From: Actinomycetota bacterium
GTDB lineage: Bacteria; Actinomycetota; Actinomycetes; S36-B12; UBA5976
Length of the DNA: 64,000 nucleotides
Assembly (NCBI GenBank): GCA_947452765.1
Contig: CANGDR010000001.1
Location: forward strand, 1 to 64,000
Direction: 5' to 3'
The notes under the pieces were generated by a model that was not told where the DNA came from, did not search any database, and worked only from the letters and a program-made list of their open reading frames with translations. A program made the translations under genes and the position numbers. Below are positions 1-8,685 of this stretch, one piece after another (the first letter of the stretch is position 1; each line of letters starts with the position of its first letter).

Positions 1-386
1 GCTGCATGTAATTTCGTTAGCAATTCGTTCGCGGTTGCGTGATTCGGAACTCGGACAGCGACTGTGTCTTGGCCACCGGTAACTAAGTCTGAAGCCAGTT
101 CGGTTCGAAATCCAACCAGCGTCAGCGGTCCGGGCCATACGGCATTTGCTAAGGTTGCGGCCCAAGTAGGGAGCTCTTTAATCCAAAGGTCTACATCAGC
201 AACTTTTGATACATGAATTATCAAAGGGTGATATTGGGGTCGTCCTTTGGCTGCAAATACTCGAGCCACCGCTGCTTCATCCATCGCGTTGGCCGCTAAA
301 CCGTAAACCGTCTCGGTAGGGATTGCGCACAATCCAGAAGTGGCTAATAGGGCAACTGCTTTATCAACATCAGTTGTAATCAACAT
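1..386 (-). CDS. L-threonylcarbamoyladenylate synthase (Sua5/YrdC family), C-terminal part off the left edge
   Basis: Reverse-strand translation MLITTDVDKAVALLATSGLCAIPTETVYGLAANAMDEAAVARVFAAKGRPQYHPLIIHV... has the PTETVYGL and KGRP..PL motifs of Sua5/YrdC; not in the ORF track because it runs off the edge. Confidence 0.9.
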   Translation of the reverse strand, partial: MLITTDVDKAVALLATSGLCAIPTETVYGLAANAMDEAAVARVFAAKGRPQYHPLIIHVSKVADVDLWIKELPTWAATLANAVWPGPLTLVGFRTELASDLVTGGQDTVAVRVPNHATANELLTKLHA

Positions 387-392
387 CGGGAA

Positions 393-1607
393 TTAACCCC
401 ACCAAAACGCAATCGCAACCGCAACATAAAGTGCGATAAGAGCAGCCCCTTCGAACCAGGTTGATTCGCCATCGAATACCACAACGACAGCGATAAATAC
501 TGACATGAAAAGTACGGCCAGCAACATCGGAGAAAGCACTAAGGTAAATGCCGCAGCACCAATCAGTGGCGCCGCTAACGCAATAAACGGAGTGACAATC
601 ATTGCCACCTGCACCGGAGACTGCAAGACAACTTGAAGTGCAAAACTTGGCTGATTCGTTCTAGAAAGCTGAATTCCAAACAAACTTTCTACCGAGTTAC
701 CTGCTAATGCAACGATTACTAAACCAGTGAAAGATTCGGAAATGCCCATGTTAGAAACGGCAGCCGGAAGCTCAGATACAAACCAGTAGGCAGCGAAACC
801 TGAACCGATTGTGGCCAAGGCGACCATAAGTACACCAGTTCGGATGCGCCATACGCCATGCTCCACTGAATCACTAGCTGCATCTAATGCTTCCTTTGTA
901 CCAGCCAATGGTGATTCATGATTTGAATTTCGAATCGTATCTGGGATTGAAATTAAGAACAGCGCGACCAGTAAGCCAGAAATTGCAATCGTCAATTCTC
1001 GGCCATGTTCCACCGCGGATGTGTGCAGCAGTGAACTCATGGTTGGGATCGCCAATGCAAAAGTTGAAAGCGTCAGCAGCATTCCAAGTTGCCGGCCAGT
1101 ATCGCGATCGAATTTTTGCCTGCCATAACGACGGCCACCAACAAAAAACGATAAACCCATTACCAACAGAATGTTTGCCAGGATTGATCCGACAATTGTG
1201 GCTTTAACAATTTCGTATAGTCCCGCGTGAAGTGCAAACAGAATTATAAAAATTTCAGGCAGATTTCCTAAGAAAGATTGGAGCAAGCTAACAGCTCCAA
1301 GTCCAAATCGATCCCCAAGTGCCTCAACACTGCGCACCAGTAGTCGAGCTAATGCAGCTACTGCAAAACCCGAAACTACGAAAGCAAATATTGGGTTACC
1401 CGTTGAAGTACGCAAAATTCCGGCAGCTATTAATAGACCAATAACTATTGCAATCAAGCGCCGATCTGCATGGCTTAGCGCTCCAAATTTTGAGGGGACT
1501 GGATTGGCTACCGTGACGGGAACAGGTTTAGATGCACGGCGGACTCGAGGCTGGTTTCCGGTTGACGTGCTGGGTTTTGGCGCAGGATCAACGCGACGAC
1601 GGGACAT
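393..1607 (-). CDS. Sodium/calcium exchanger (CaCA) family membrane protein, probable Ca2+/H+ antiporter
   Basis: Many TM segments; motif GLVIVALAGNSVESLFGIQLS and paired alpha-repeat-like GNLPEIFIILFAL. Confidence 0.7.
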   Translation of the reverse strand: MSRRRVDPAPKPSTSTGNQPRVRRASKPVPVTVANPVPSKFGALSHADRRLIAIVIGLLIAAGILRTSTGNPIFAFVVSGFAVAALARLLVRSVEALGDRFGLGAVSLLQSFLGNLPEIFIILFALHAGLYEIVKATIVGSILANILLVMGLSFFVGGRRYGRQKFDRDTGRQLGMLLTLSTFALAIPTMSSLLHTSAVEHGRELTIAISGLLVALFLISIPDTIRNSNHESPLAGTKEALDAASDSVEHGVWRIRTGVLMVALATIGSGFAAYWFVSELPAAVSNMGISESFTGLVIVALAGNSVESLFGIQLSRTNQPSFALQVVLQSPVQVAMIVTPFIALAAPLIGAAAFTLVLSPMLLAVLFMSVFIAVVVVFDGESTWFEGAALIALYVAVAIAFWWG

Positions 1608-1646
1608 AACCAGAATCTTACCGTTTAACCAAGTGGCTGATTTTGC

Positions 1647-2516
1647 TTAGTTTGAAGCCATTAACGTCATTGGCTTCAGGGCCGATATCAACTCAGTACG
1701 AAGGGTTTGTGCCCGGTGCGCAAATTCGTCTTGTAACTTCGCGAACTTGATTCTGCCAGCTGCGGTTTCTACTCGAATTGGAATCACCCCAAGATCCGCC
1801 AAGTTGTAAGGCGCGACTTGCATATCTACCGATCGAATATCTTTGGCGAGTACAAAGGCAGTTCGCACTATGTGTGATCCGACCACGGGTGCGAAACGTT
1901 GCGCATGCTTATACAAATCCATATTTGCATGTAAGCAACCCGGTTGCTCTACATCAATTTGATTTATTCTAGTTAACTGCAATGGATTTAGTGGTGTTGC
2001 AACTGGTGTAAAAAATCGAAATGCATCGAAATGAGTGCAACGCAACCCAACTGCATCAATCGTTGCACGAATTTCATCTTGTGAAAGTCGAAGCGGCCAA
2101 CTTTCATGACGCACTTCTTGCGTTCCTAGCACCATGGCCCATTCATGTAATCCAAAGCAACCGTTGCGAGCGGGACGTTCTTGAGTAACGGTCAAAAAAT
2201 CAATTAGACCGGTTGCCGCCTGACGTGACTTCATGAGCCAGGAATCTTTTATCGAAATCTCGCCATTTCGAAAGCGATAAATTGAACTTGGGAAAGTTTC
2301 AAAATCTTCCGCCGTTGCTTCGAGGGAAGTGCCATATCCTGGATGCCAGTCGCGAAGTTTTGCTGGACTAATCGGGTAGTACTCAAAAAGAAAATCATCC
2401 ACCGGATGTTTTTCATGACGTGAACGCCGCTGCAGCCTTGGAGCAATCCATGGTTCAACGATTTGTTCGTGTTTCGTTCGAAGGTCGTGCCATTCATTTT
2501 GAGTCAGGTTTGTCAT
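1647..2516 (-). CDS. Conserved actinobacterial protein usually annotated 3-methyladenine DNA glycosylase
   Basis: EQIVEPWIAPRLQRRSRHEKHPVDDFLFEYYPISPAKLRDWHPGYG N-terminal family signature. Confidence 0.6.
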   Translation of the reverse strand: MTNLTQNEWHDLRTKHEQIVEPWIAPRLQRRSRHEKHPVDDFLFEYYPISPAKLRDWHPGYGTSLEATAEDFETFPSSIYRFRNGEISIKDSWLMKSRQAATGLIDFLTVTQERPARNGCFGLHEWAMVLGTQEVRHESWPLRLSQDEIRATIDAVGLRCTHFDAFRFFTPVATPLNPLQLTRINQIDVEQPGCLHANMDLYKHAQRFAPVVGSHIVRTAFVLAKDIRSVDMQVAPYNLADLGVIPIRVETAAGRIKFAKLQDEFAHRAQTLRTELISALKPMTLMASN

Positions 2517-2518
2517 AA

Positions 2519-3637
2519 CTAACTCGAAAAGTCTTGAATTACTTCGCTATGGCCATCAATACAAAAGTTAACAACTGCGCGACCGAGTAAAGCACCGACT
2601 ACGTTGCCAGTTCCGCAGTACCCACCTAGTGCCCAAACCCCGGGGACTGCCTCTCTTATTAGTGGCAACCCAGTCTCGGTATAACTAACAACGGCAGCCC
2701 AATGATGTTCGATTGGACTAGTTGATCCAATATTCTTCAACCGTTCGGATAGATATTCCCGCATCAATGGTGTTGGTTCTGAGTTATCTGTATTTTCTGA
2801 TTCAATCGCTTGATCGCGACCGCCGCCCATGGCTATGCGACCATCTGGTAATTGTTGCCAATAGTCCCAAGCGTCTCGAGTGTATACAGCATATTCTAAT
2901 TTCAACTTTGGTTCTGGAGCGGTCGAAACCATTTGTAGTCGAACTGGGTGCACATCTTTTGCAACCTGAGGAAGTGCTTTTCCTAAATTGCCATCGATAG
3001 CTACGATAATGTTTTTGGCTGTGATCACTCCATTGGGTGTATCTACGACCCCAGAATCTATTCTTATTGCTGGGGTGTGTGTGAAGATTTGTGCACCAGC
3101 ATCTACGGCAAGCTTGGCGAGCAAAGTTGCACGAAGAGCAGGTTGGAATGTGCCATCAGTGGTAATCAAAATTCCGCGACCTTGTGCCCCTTCGTAATCT
3201 GCAACTGGGAAACCATCTTCGATCAAAGCATCACGATGCTTAATTACGTCAATAAGTTCAGAATCATCATGCGCGATTCGTAATGCGCCAGCACGGTTAA
3301 CCGCCATTGGTGTCGTCGCTTCAATTAAGTCCATTTCGGCAAGTGTGTGGTTGTAAAGCTTTACAGCTCGGGCCCGCCCTAAAGACAGTCGGGCATCGTG
3401 GTGAAAGGCAGCGATCCCAGCTAGAAGTAACCCACCATTGCGACCGCCAGCACCTGCTGCGATTCGATCTGAATCTATGCCAACTACATTGAGTCCTTGT
3501 TGGGCCGCATGGAGCAGTGCAGTTAGGCCAGACCCACCCAATCCAACAACTACGAGATCGACTTCAAGATTCGAATTCAGTGCGGTGAACTCTGGGCGAT
3601 CGACACCGATGTCCCAAACTATTCCCATAAAACGCAT
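2519..3637 (-). CDS. FAD-dependent oxidoreductase (DAO family)
   Basis: Rossmann motif DLVVVGLGGSGLTALLHAAQQGLNVVGID; C-terminal VWALGGYCGTGNVVGALLGR. Confidence 0.8.
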   Translation of the reverse strand: MRFMGIVWDIGVDRPEFTALNSNLEVDLVVVGLGGSGLTALLHAAQQGLNVVGIDSDRIAAGAGGRNGGLLLAGIAAFHHDARLSLGRARAVKLYNHTLAEMDLIEATTPMAVNRAGALRIAHDDSELIDVIKHRDALIEDGFPVADYEGAQGRGILITTDGTFQPALRATLLAKLAVDAGAQIFTHTPAIRIDSGVVDTPNGVITAKNIIVAIDGNLGKALPQVAKDVHPVRLQMVSTAPEPKLKLEYAVYTRDAWDYWQQLPDGRIAMGGGRDQAIESENTDNSEPTPLMREYLSERLKNIGSTSPIEHHWAAVVSYTETGLPLIREAVPGVWALGGYCGTGNVVGALLGRAVVNFCIDGHSEVIQDFSS

Positions 3638-3688
3638 CCTTAGGTGTGTGAATTAGGTTTTTCACTCCGCAAGTATCAGCATAGGAGT

Positions 3689-3877
3689 ATGACCACTTCA
3701 GCGACAGACCCTGAGTCACAAAAGGGTAAACGTACTGAGAGTGAGGGAGTAAAAAAACTACGAGCATTGCTTGGAGAAGTCGAATTAACTCCAGAGCAAA
3801 CATCCGATGACATTGCACCAAAAAGTTCGCGAGATCGAGAATTGGTAGACGACGTTCCGCCTCACCATGGCGGTTAA
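3689..3877 (+). CDS. Small hydrophilic protein (62 aa), function unknown
   Basis: ATG preceded by AGGAG; MTTSATDPESQKGKRTESEGVKKLRALLGEVELTPEQ... Confidence 0.5.
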   Translation: MTTSATDPESQKGKRTESEGVKKLRALLGEVELTPEQTSDDIAPKSSRDRELVDDVPPHHGG

Positions 3878-4509
3878 CTCGGTGGCAATACCGCGTAAGT
3901 GAAATCTCCCGAACTTGATTTACTAGCAACTAGTTGTGCCTCACCAGAATTTATTGCAACTACAATCGACTCACCCCGGGATTGTGTCGAGAGCATTCCA
4001 GAGCTGGAATTTTTGGGCAATGCAATTACGCGCGCTCCATGTGCCACTAATGTGGCTGCAATCGATGCATCGGACGAACTCGAATAAATATCTATTGTGT
4101 CTCCAGTGTGGAGTAATGACGTAACGTTGCCATTCGAGACGGGTATTGATACCGCAACAAGAGACGGGTCGAGTCCCGTTAGCAATTGTGGACCGAGTAA
4201 ATCGGTATTAGTAATTGGCTGATTTTTTGCAATCGAGTGCGCGAGAACTTTCCCAAAGTATTTAGTCGGATCTGTCGCAATGCCTTGCCATTGTGAGTCT
4301 TTAGCTAGTTTGACAAGCTTCAAATCATCTTCGGTGATTTCGGTTCCTATGGGCAAGTCGTTCAGGGCAACCACGACCTGGGTAGTTGGCGGTCCACCGG
4401 GATGAAAATTGAGAATTAAAAGCAGCGCAGCCAACCCGGCGCAGCCACCTGATATGACTCTGCGGTAGGCGACCAAATAAGGATAGATTTGTAGTTTCAT
4501 AGACCGCAA
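3874..4509 (-). CDS. SAF-domain protein (CpaB/RcpC-like), membrane anchored
   Basis: TM segment then VVVALNDLPIGTEITEDDLKLVKLAKD...GKVLAHSIAKNQPITNTDL. Confidence 0.75.
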   Translation of the reverse strand: MRSMKLQIYPYLVAYRRVISGGCAGLAALLLILNFHPGGPPTTQVVVALNDLPIGTEITEDDLKLVKLAKDSQWQGIATDPTKYFGKVLAHSIAKNQPITNTDLLGPQLLTGLDPSLVAVSIPVSNGNVTSLLHTGDTIDIYSSSSDASIAATLVAHGARVIALPKNSSSGMLSTQSRGESIVVAINSGEAQLVASKSSSGDFTYAVLPPS

Positions 4510-4581
4510 CGATAAGTCGAGAACTGAAATATGCGTCTGGAATTATCCACAGGTACGATGAGTTGAATTGGAAAGGACGCT

Positions 4582-4890
4582 ATGCCTACCTATCAATATG
4601 TGTGTAGTTCATGTGAAACACCGCTCGAAGCTGTGCAGTCCTTTTCTGACGACGCCTTGACGCTGTGTCCTACATGTAACGAACCCACTTTAAAAAAGGT
4701 TTACGGATCGGTGGGAGTGGTTTTTAAAGGGTCCGGTTTTTATCGAAATGATTCACGGGGAAGTACCACTTCCGCTTCGGCTCCTGCTGCTACTGGCACC
4801 ACGGCCGCAAGTGTGCCAGCTTCAGCTCCTTCAACACCTGCAACACCTAGTGCAAAACCAGCCACCCCTAGCTCAACACCTGCAAGTTAA
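4582..4890 (+). CDS. FmdB-family zinc-ribbon protein with disordered Ala/Ser/Thr/Pro tail (Ruc/Rv0991c-like)
   Basis: MPTYQYVCSSCETPLEAVQSF...CPTCNEPTLKKVYGSVGVVFKGSGFYRND: two CxxC knuckles, then a low-complexity tail. Confidence 0.85.
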   Translation: MPTYQYVCSSCETPLEAVQSFSDDALTLCPTCNEPTLKKVYGSVGVVFKGSGFYRNDSRGSTTSASAPAATGTTAASVPASAPSTPATPSAKPATPSSTPAS

Positions 4891-4893
4891 CCC

Positions 4894-5259
4894 ATGCTTA
4901 AGTACGGTCTGTTGGCAGCCGGTGGCGCAGTAATTGGATCTTTAGCTCGACTGCAAATTGCATACATGTTCCAGCGTCCAACTGCGGAAGCATTTCCATG
5001 GGCAACATTCTTAGTGAATGTTGTTGGCGCATTGCTAATTGGCTTCTTAGCAGCTCAACCGGCAGTCATGAACAATGAGTCACGCAGACACTTTTTAGTA
5101 ACAGGCGTACTCGGTGGCTTCACAACCTTCTCCGCTCTTGCGGTCGATGCTTTGCAACTAGCAACACAGCCGGTCACATCAGTGATATACGTAATTGGCA
5201 CTTTCGGCATAGGAATTTTGGCAACACACGTTGGTGGGTTCGTGAAGGTACGATCATGA
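4894..5259 (+). CDS. crcB: Fluoride channel Fluc/CrcB subunit 1
   Basis: FPWATFLVNVVGALLIGF and GVLGGFTTFSALAVD. Confidence 0.9.
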   Translation: MLKYGLLAAGGAVIGSLARLQIAYMFQRPTAEAFPWATFLVNVVGALLIGFLAAQPAVMNNESRRHFLVTGVLGGFTTFSALAVDALQLATQPVTSVIYVIGTFGIGILATHVGGFVKVRS

Positions 5260-5612
5260 ACTTATTATTATTTATTTCCGCTTCTGCCTTTGGTGGTTTT
5301 ACCCGGTCGACAGTGGAGTACTACTTGCCACCAGTTGGAAGTAGTGCATTTCCCCGAGCAACCTTGTTAGTAAATGTCGTGGGTTCATTCATACTTGGAA
5401 TTTCCTTAGCGCTACCCGGTCAATGGTACGTAATTGTGGGTACTGGTTTTTGTGGGGCACTAACGACATTTAGTGGGGTTAGTTTGCAACTCCATCGCAG
5501 ACTGAATGCTGCGGCCTACAAGTCTGCATTACTTTATTTAGGCGCACTACTTGGCTTCGGTATTGTTGCCGCGGGAGCGGGTCTGCTTTTAGGGAACCAA
5601 CTATTTAATTAA
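5256..5612 (+). CDS. crcB: Fluoride channel Fluc/CrcB subunit 2
   Basis: FPRATLLVNVVGSFILG and GTGFCGALTTFSGVS; overlaps the stop of the first crcB. Confidence 0.88.
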   Translation: MNLLLFISASAFGGFTRSTVEYYLPPVGSSAFPRATLLVNVVGSFILGISLALPGQWYVIVGTGFCGALTTFSGVSLQLHRRLNAAAYKSALLYLGALLGFGIVAAGAGLLLGNQLFN

Positions 5613-6171
5613 TTTGCAGTACTTCGGTAGGCGTAACAATTACATCGATTGGTTCATCGTGTGATTCGTGTGGCACGGTTTCAAAGACATCTTCATCAAA
5701 AACCAAGCAAATACGAATGGGTCCGCCAGCACTATGTAACGGGATCATTGACAAGGCTCGATCGTAATAACCAGCGCCACGGCCAAGGCGCATTCCATCT
5801 AACCCGACTCGGAGTGCTGGAATGATGATGGCACTCGCCTTCGCAATATCTACCTCAGCCGGAGCTGGTTCGTAGATACCGAAGTTGTTCGCTACAAATT
5901 CACCTCCATCAAATCCCCAAGCAAGCTGTCTACCGGGCTGCATGATTGGAAGTGCAATTTGTTTGCCAAGTCTTAAGAGAGTTTCGCGTAATGCCGAAGT
6001 TGGTGGCTCAGAAGGCATTGACATGAAACATGTCACTAGTGAACCAGGGCACAGTTTGCCCCAATCATGAGCAGCTAAAGCAACGTCAGCGAAGCGAATA
6101 TCTTCGGTACTTCGGGCTGATCGTGATGCAACGGCAAGATCGCGAACTGTGTCTTTAGAACGGCTATCCAT
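5605..6171 (-). CDS. 5-formyltetrahydrofolate cyclo-ligase
   Basis: IIIPALRVGLDGMRLGRGAGYYDRAL motif. Confidence 0.9.
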   Translation of the reverse strand: MDSRSKDTVRDLAVASRSARSTEDIRFADVALAAHDWGKLCPGSLVTCFMSMPSEPPTSALRETLLRLGKQIALPIMQPGRQLAWGFDGGEFVANNFGIYEPAPAEVDIAKASAIIIPALRVGLDGMRLGRGAGYYDRALSMIPLHSAGGPIRICLVFDEDVFETVPHESHDEPIDVIVTPTEVLQIN

Positions 6172-6202
6172 TACTCAACAGTATTGCCAGTAAAGTCGTG
6201 TT

Positions 6203-7105
6203 ATGAGCAATCCTCGCGTAGTTCGGAAAGCAGTTATTCCAGTAGCTGGGCTTGGAACACGATTTTTACCTGCAACTAAGGCGACACCAAAAGAAATGCT
6301 TCCGGTTGTCGATAAACCAGCAATTCAATATGTAGTTGAAGAAGCCGTTGCTGCAGATATTGCAAATATTTTATTTGTAACTGGACGAAATAAGGATTCG
6401 CTAGAAAATCATTTTGATCGGGCACCGAGTTTGGAGCGAATGTTAACCGAACGTGGTGCGCTAGAGATGAAGGAACAGATCAGCGAACTAGCTGATTTGG
6501 CTGCCATTCATTATGTCCGCCAAGGTGTGCCGATGGGCTTGGGCCATGCAGTGAGTATGGCCAAGGATCACGTGGGAAATGAACCATTTGCAGTTCTGCT
6601 CGGTGATGACTTGGTCGATGCTCGCACCCCAGTATTACCGGATATGCTCGCGGCACAAGCAAAGTTTGGCGGCAGTATTTTGGCTGTGATGGAAGTTCCA
6701 GACAATCAGATCCATTTATATGGTTGTGCTGCAGTGGAAGCAACCGAGGACCCGAACGTAGTTCGAGTGACTGAGTTAGTTGAAAAGCCAGTTCCAGGCA
6801 CTGCTCCAAGTAATTTTGCAGTGATAGGTCGCTATGTAATTGACCCAGCAGTTTTCGCAGTGTTAGAAAAACAAGCTCCAGGGCGAGGTGGAGAAATTCA
6901 ACTTACCGATGCTTTGGCTTCGTTAATTCACATGCCCGCCAATGCAGGTGGCGGAGTGCATGCAGTGGTGTTTCGGGGAAAGAGATACGACACCGGAGAC
7001 AAACTTTCCTACTTAAAGAGCGTGGTTTCAATTGCACTTGATCGCGTAGATCTCGGTCCAGATCTACGTAGTTGGCTCTTGGACTACTTGGCAGGTGGAA
7101 ATTAA
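6203..7105 (+). CDS. galU: UTP--glucose-1-phosphate uridylyltransferase
   Basis: KAVIPVAGLGTRFLPATKATPKEMLPVVDKPAIQYVVEEA. Confidence 0.97.
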   Translation: MSNPRVVRKAVIPVAGLGTRFLPATKATPKEMLPVVDKPAIQYVVEEAVAADIANILFVTGRNKDSLENHFDRAPSLERMLTERGALEMKEQISELADLAAIHYVRQGVPMGLGHAVSMAKDHVGNEPFAVLLGDDLVDARTPVLPDMLAAQAKFGGSILAVMEVPDNQIHLYGCAAVEATEDPNVVRVTELVEKPVPGTAPSNFAVIGRYVIDPAVFAVLEKQAPGRGGEIQLTDALASLIHMPANAGGGVHAVVFRGKRYDTGDKLSYLKSVVSIALDRVDLGPDLRSWLLDYLAGGN

Positions 7106-8028
7106 TGCGCTCCGTTGAGCAGCACTTAGAAATTGTTCTTGGAAACATTTCTCCGTTGGAATCACTAGAAGTTGGTTTACTAGGCGCGGTCGGATGTGTT
7201 CTAGCTGAAGATGTTAAGACACTTGATGATTTTCATGAACAGATCCTGCTTGCTAAAGGAACCACAATCGCGGCTCGCCATATTGCGCTTCTAGCAGCCG
7301 CAAATCTAGGCAGGGTTTGGGTCCATCCAAAACCCAGAGTCGTGATATTGACTGTTGGAAGTGATTTGGCTGATCCAGGAACGATAGAAGAATTAATCCC
7401 TGACATAAATGGAATATCGCTAACAAGCGCAGCAACTGCAACGGGTGCTATGACATTTCGCGTCGGACCATTGCAAAGCGATGCTGAACTTGTCCATGCT
7501 TCCATCGAGGACCAACTAGTTCGCGCCGATGTAATCATCACTGCATGCGGCATGAATGCTGATGATTATGACTTGTTAACCGGAGTGCTGCGGAGACTGG
7601 GTCGAGTTGAGTTCACTCGAGTATCTATGCAACCCGGCGGCGCTCAAGGATTTGGGCAAATTGGCCCAGATGCCACACCGATTTTTGTGCTTCCAGGTAA
7701 CCCAGTGGGGGCGCTACTTTCATTCGATATTTTCGTCCGTCCATTGCTTCGGCGCTTGATGGGGCAAAGCAAACTCCATCATCGGATGTTGGAAGCAAAA
7801 CTTGAGAAACGGGTTGAAGGCTCGCCGGATGACACCAGATATGTTCGGGCACACCTTTCAAGGTCGCAGGGATCACGCACTGTGAGATCAGTTGAGCATG
7901 CTGAAACACATCCGCTAGCTGGACTCGGAACCGCAGATGCCTTGATCGTGGTACCAAGTGGGGTAGCTCAGCTGGACGCAGGTGAAACGGTTAAAGTCAT
8001 GCAACTCGAAGCGCAGGTTGATGAATGA
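7105..8028 (+). CDS. MoeA/gephyrin-like protein (Glp-like), lacking MoeA domain II
   Basis: N-term MRSVEQHLEIVL..LLGAVGCVLAEDV, MogA-like core PRVVILTVGSDL...IITACGMNADDYDLL, LPGNPVGALLSFDIFVRPLL; no DNSAMDGYA segment. ATG overlaps galU stop. Confidence 0.85.
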   Translation: MRSVEQHLEIVLGNISPLESLEVGLLGAVGCVLAEDVKTLDDFHEQILLAKGTTIAARHIALLAAANLGRVWVHPKPRVVILTVGSDLADPGTIEELIPDINGISLTSAATATGAMTFRVGPLQSDAELVHASIEDQLVRADVIITACGMNADDYDLLTGVLRRLGRVEFTRVSMQPGGAQGFGQIGPDATPIFVLPGNPVGALLSFDIFVRPLLRRLMGQSKLHHRMLEAKLEKRVEGSPDDTRYVRAHLSRSQGSRTVRSVEHAETHPLAGLGTADALIVVPSGVAQLDAGETVKVMQLEAQVDE

Positions 8029-8618
8029 CAAGAGCGTGGCCGGTAACACTGTCAGATGGAAATGTGAAAATTCGCCCGCTTAAAGTTTCCGACGCGCGGA
8101 TTTGGCAAAGACTTCGATTAGAAAATCAAGATTGGCTAACGGAATGGGAAGCCACATCCCCAATGCCTTCGGTCGAACCGCCACCAACGTTTCGGCAAAG
8201 TGCGCGGCGCATGTTACGCGAAGCGCGCGAAGGAAGTGCGATGCCATTTGTCGTTGAGTATCAGGGCAATTTCGTGGGGCAAATTAATGTTTCAGACATT
8301 ACGTACGGTTCGTTGCGCGGCTGTCACTTTGGCTATTGGATCACTGAATCCGCATCCGACAAGGGGATCATGACAACGGCGGCTGCATTGGTCAGTGACC
8401 ACTTACTTGAAACAATGAAATTGCATCGGATTGAGATCGCAATTCGGCCGGAAAACCTACCAAGCAATCGATTGGCCCTACGTTTGGGATTTAGATTTGA
8501 GGGGATGCGTAATAATTTCCTCCACATCAATAATGCTTGGCGAGATCACAATATTTATGTACTTTGCCCAGGAGATTTACCCGGCTCGGTACTTGATCGG
8601 GTACGCCGCAAAAGCTAG
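8025..8618 (+). CDS. GNAT N-acetyltransferase, RimJ-like
   Basis: RLENQDWLTEWEATSP...YWITESASDKGIMTTAAALVSDHLLETMKLHRIEIAIRPENLPSNRLALRLGFRFEG. Confidence 0.88.
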   Translation: MTRAWPVTLSDGNVKIRPLKVSDARIWQRLRLENQDWLTEWEATSPMPSVEPPPTFRQSARRMLREAREGSAMPFVVEYQGNFVGQINVSDITYGSLRGCHFGYWITESASDKGIMTTAAALVSDHLLETMKLHRIEIAIRPENLPSNRLALRLGFRFEGMRNNFLHINNAWRDHNIYVLCPGDLPGSVLDRVRRKS

Positions 8619-8685
8619 CGACACGAACGCATGACTGGCTTAAGATCCAACCGAATCACACATTTACGCCGTACCGTAAATAACC

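Noticed and set aside
4510-4581. Possible fluoride riboswitch before the FmdB-crcB genes
   Set aside because: Read by eye for the conserved riboswitch core; not found
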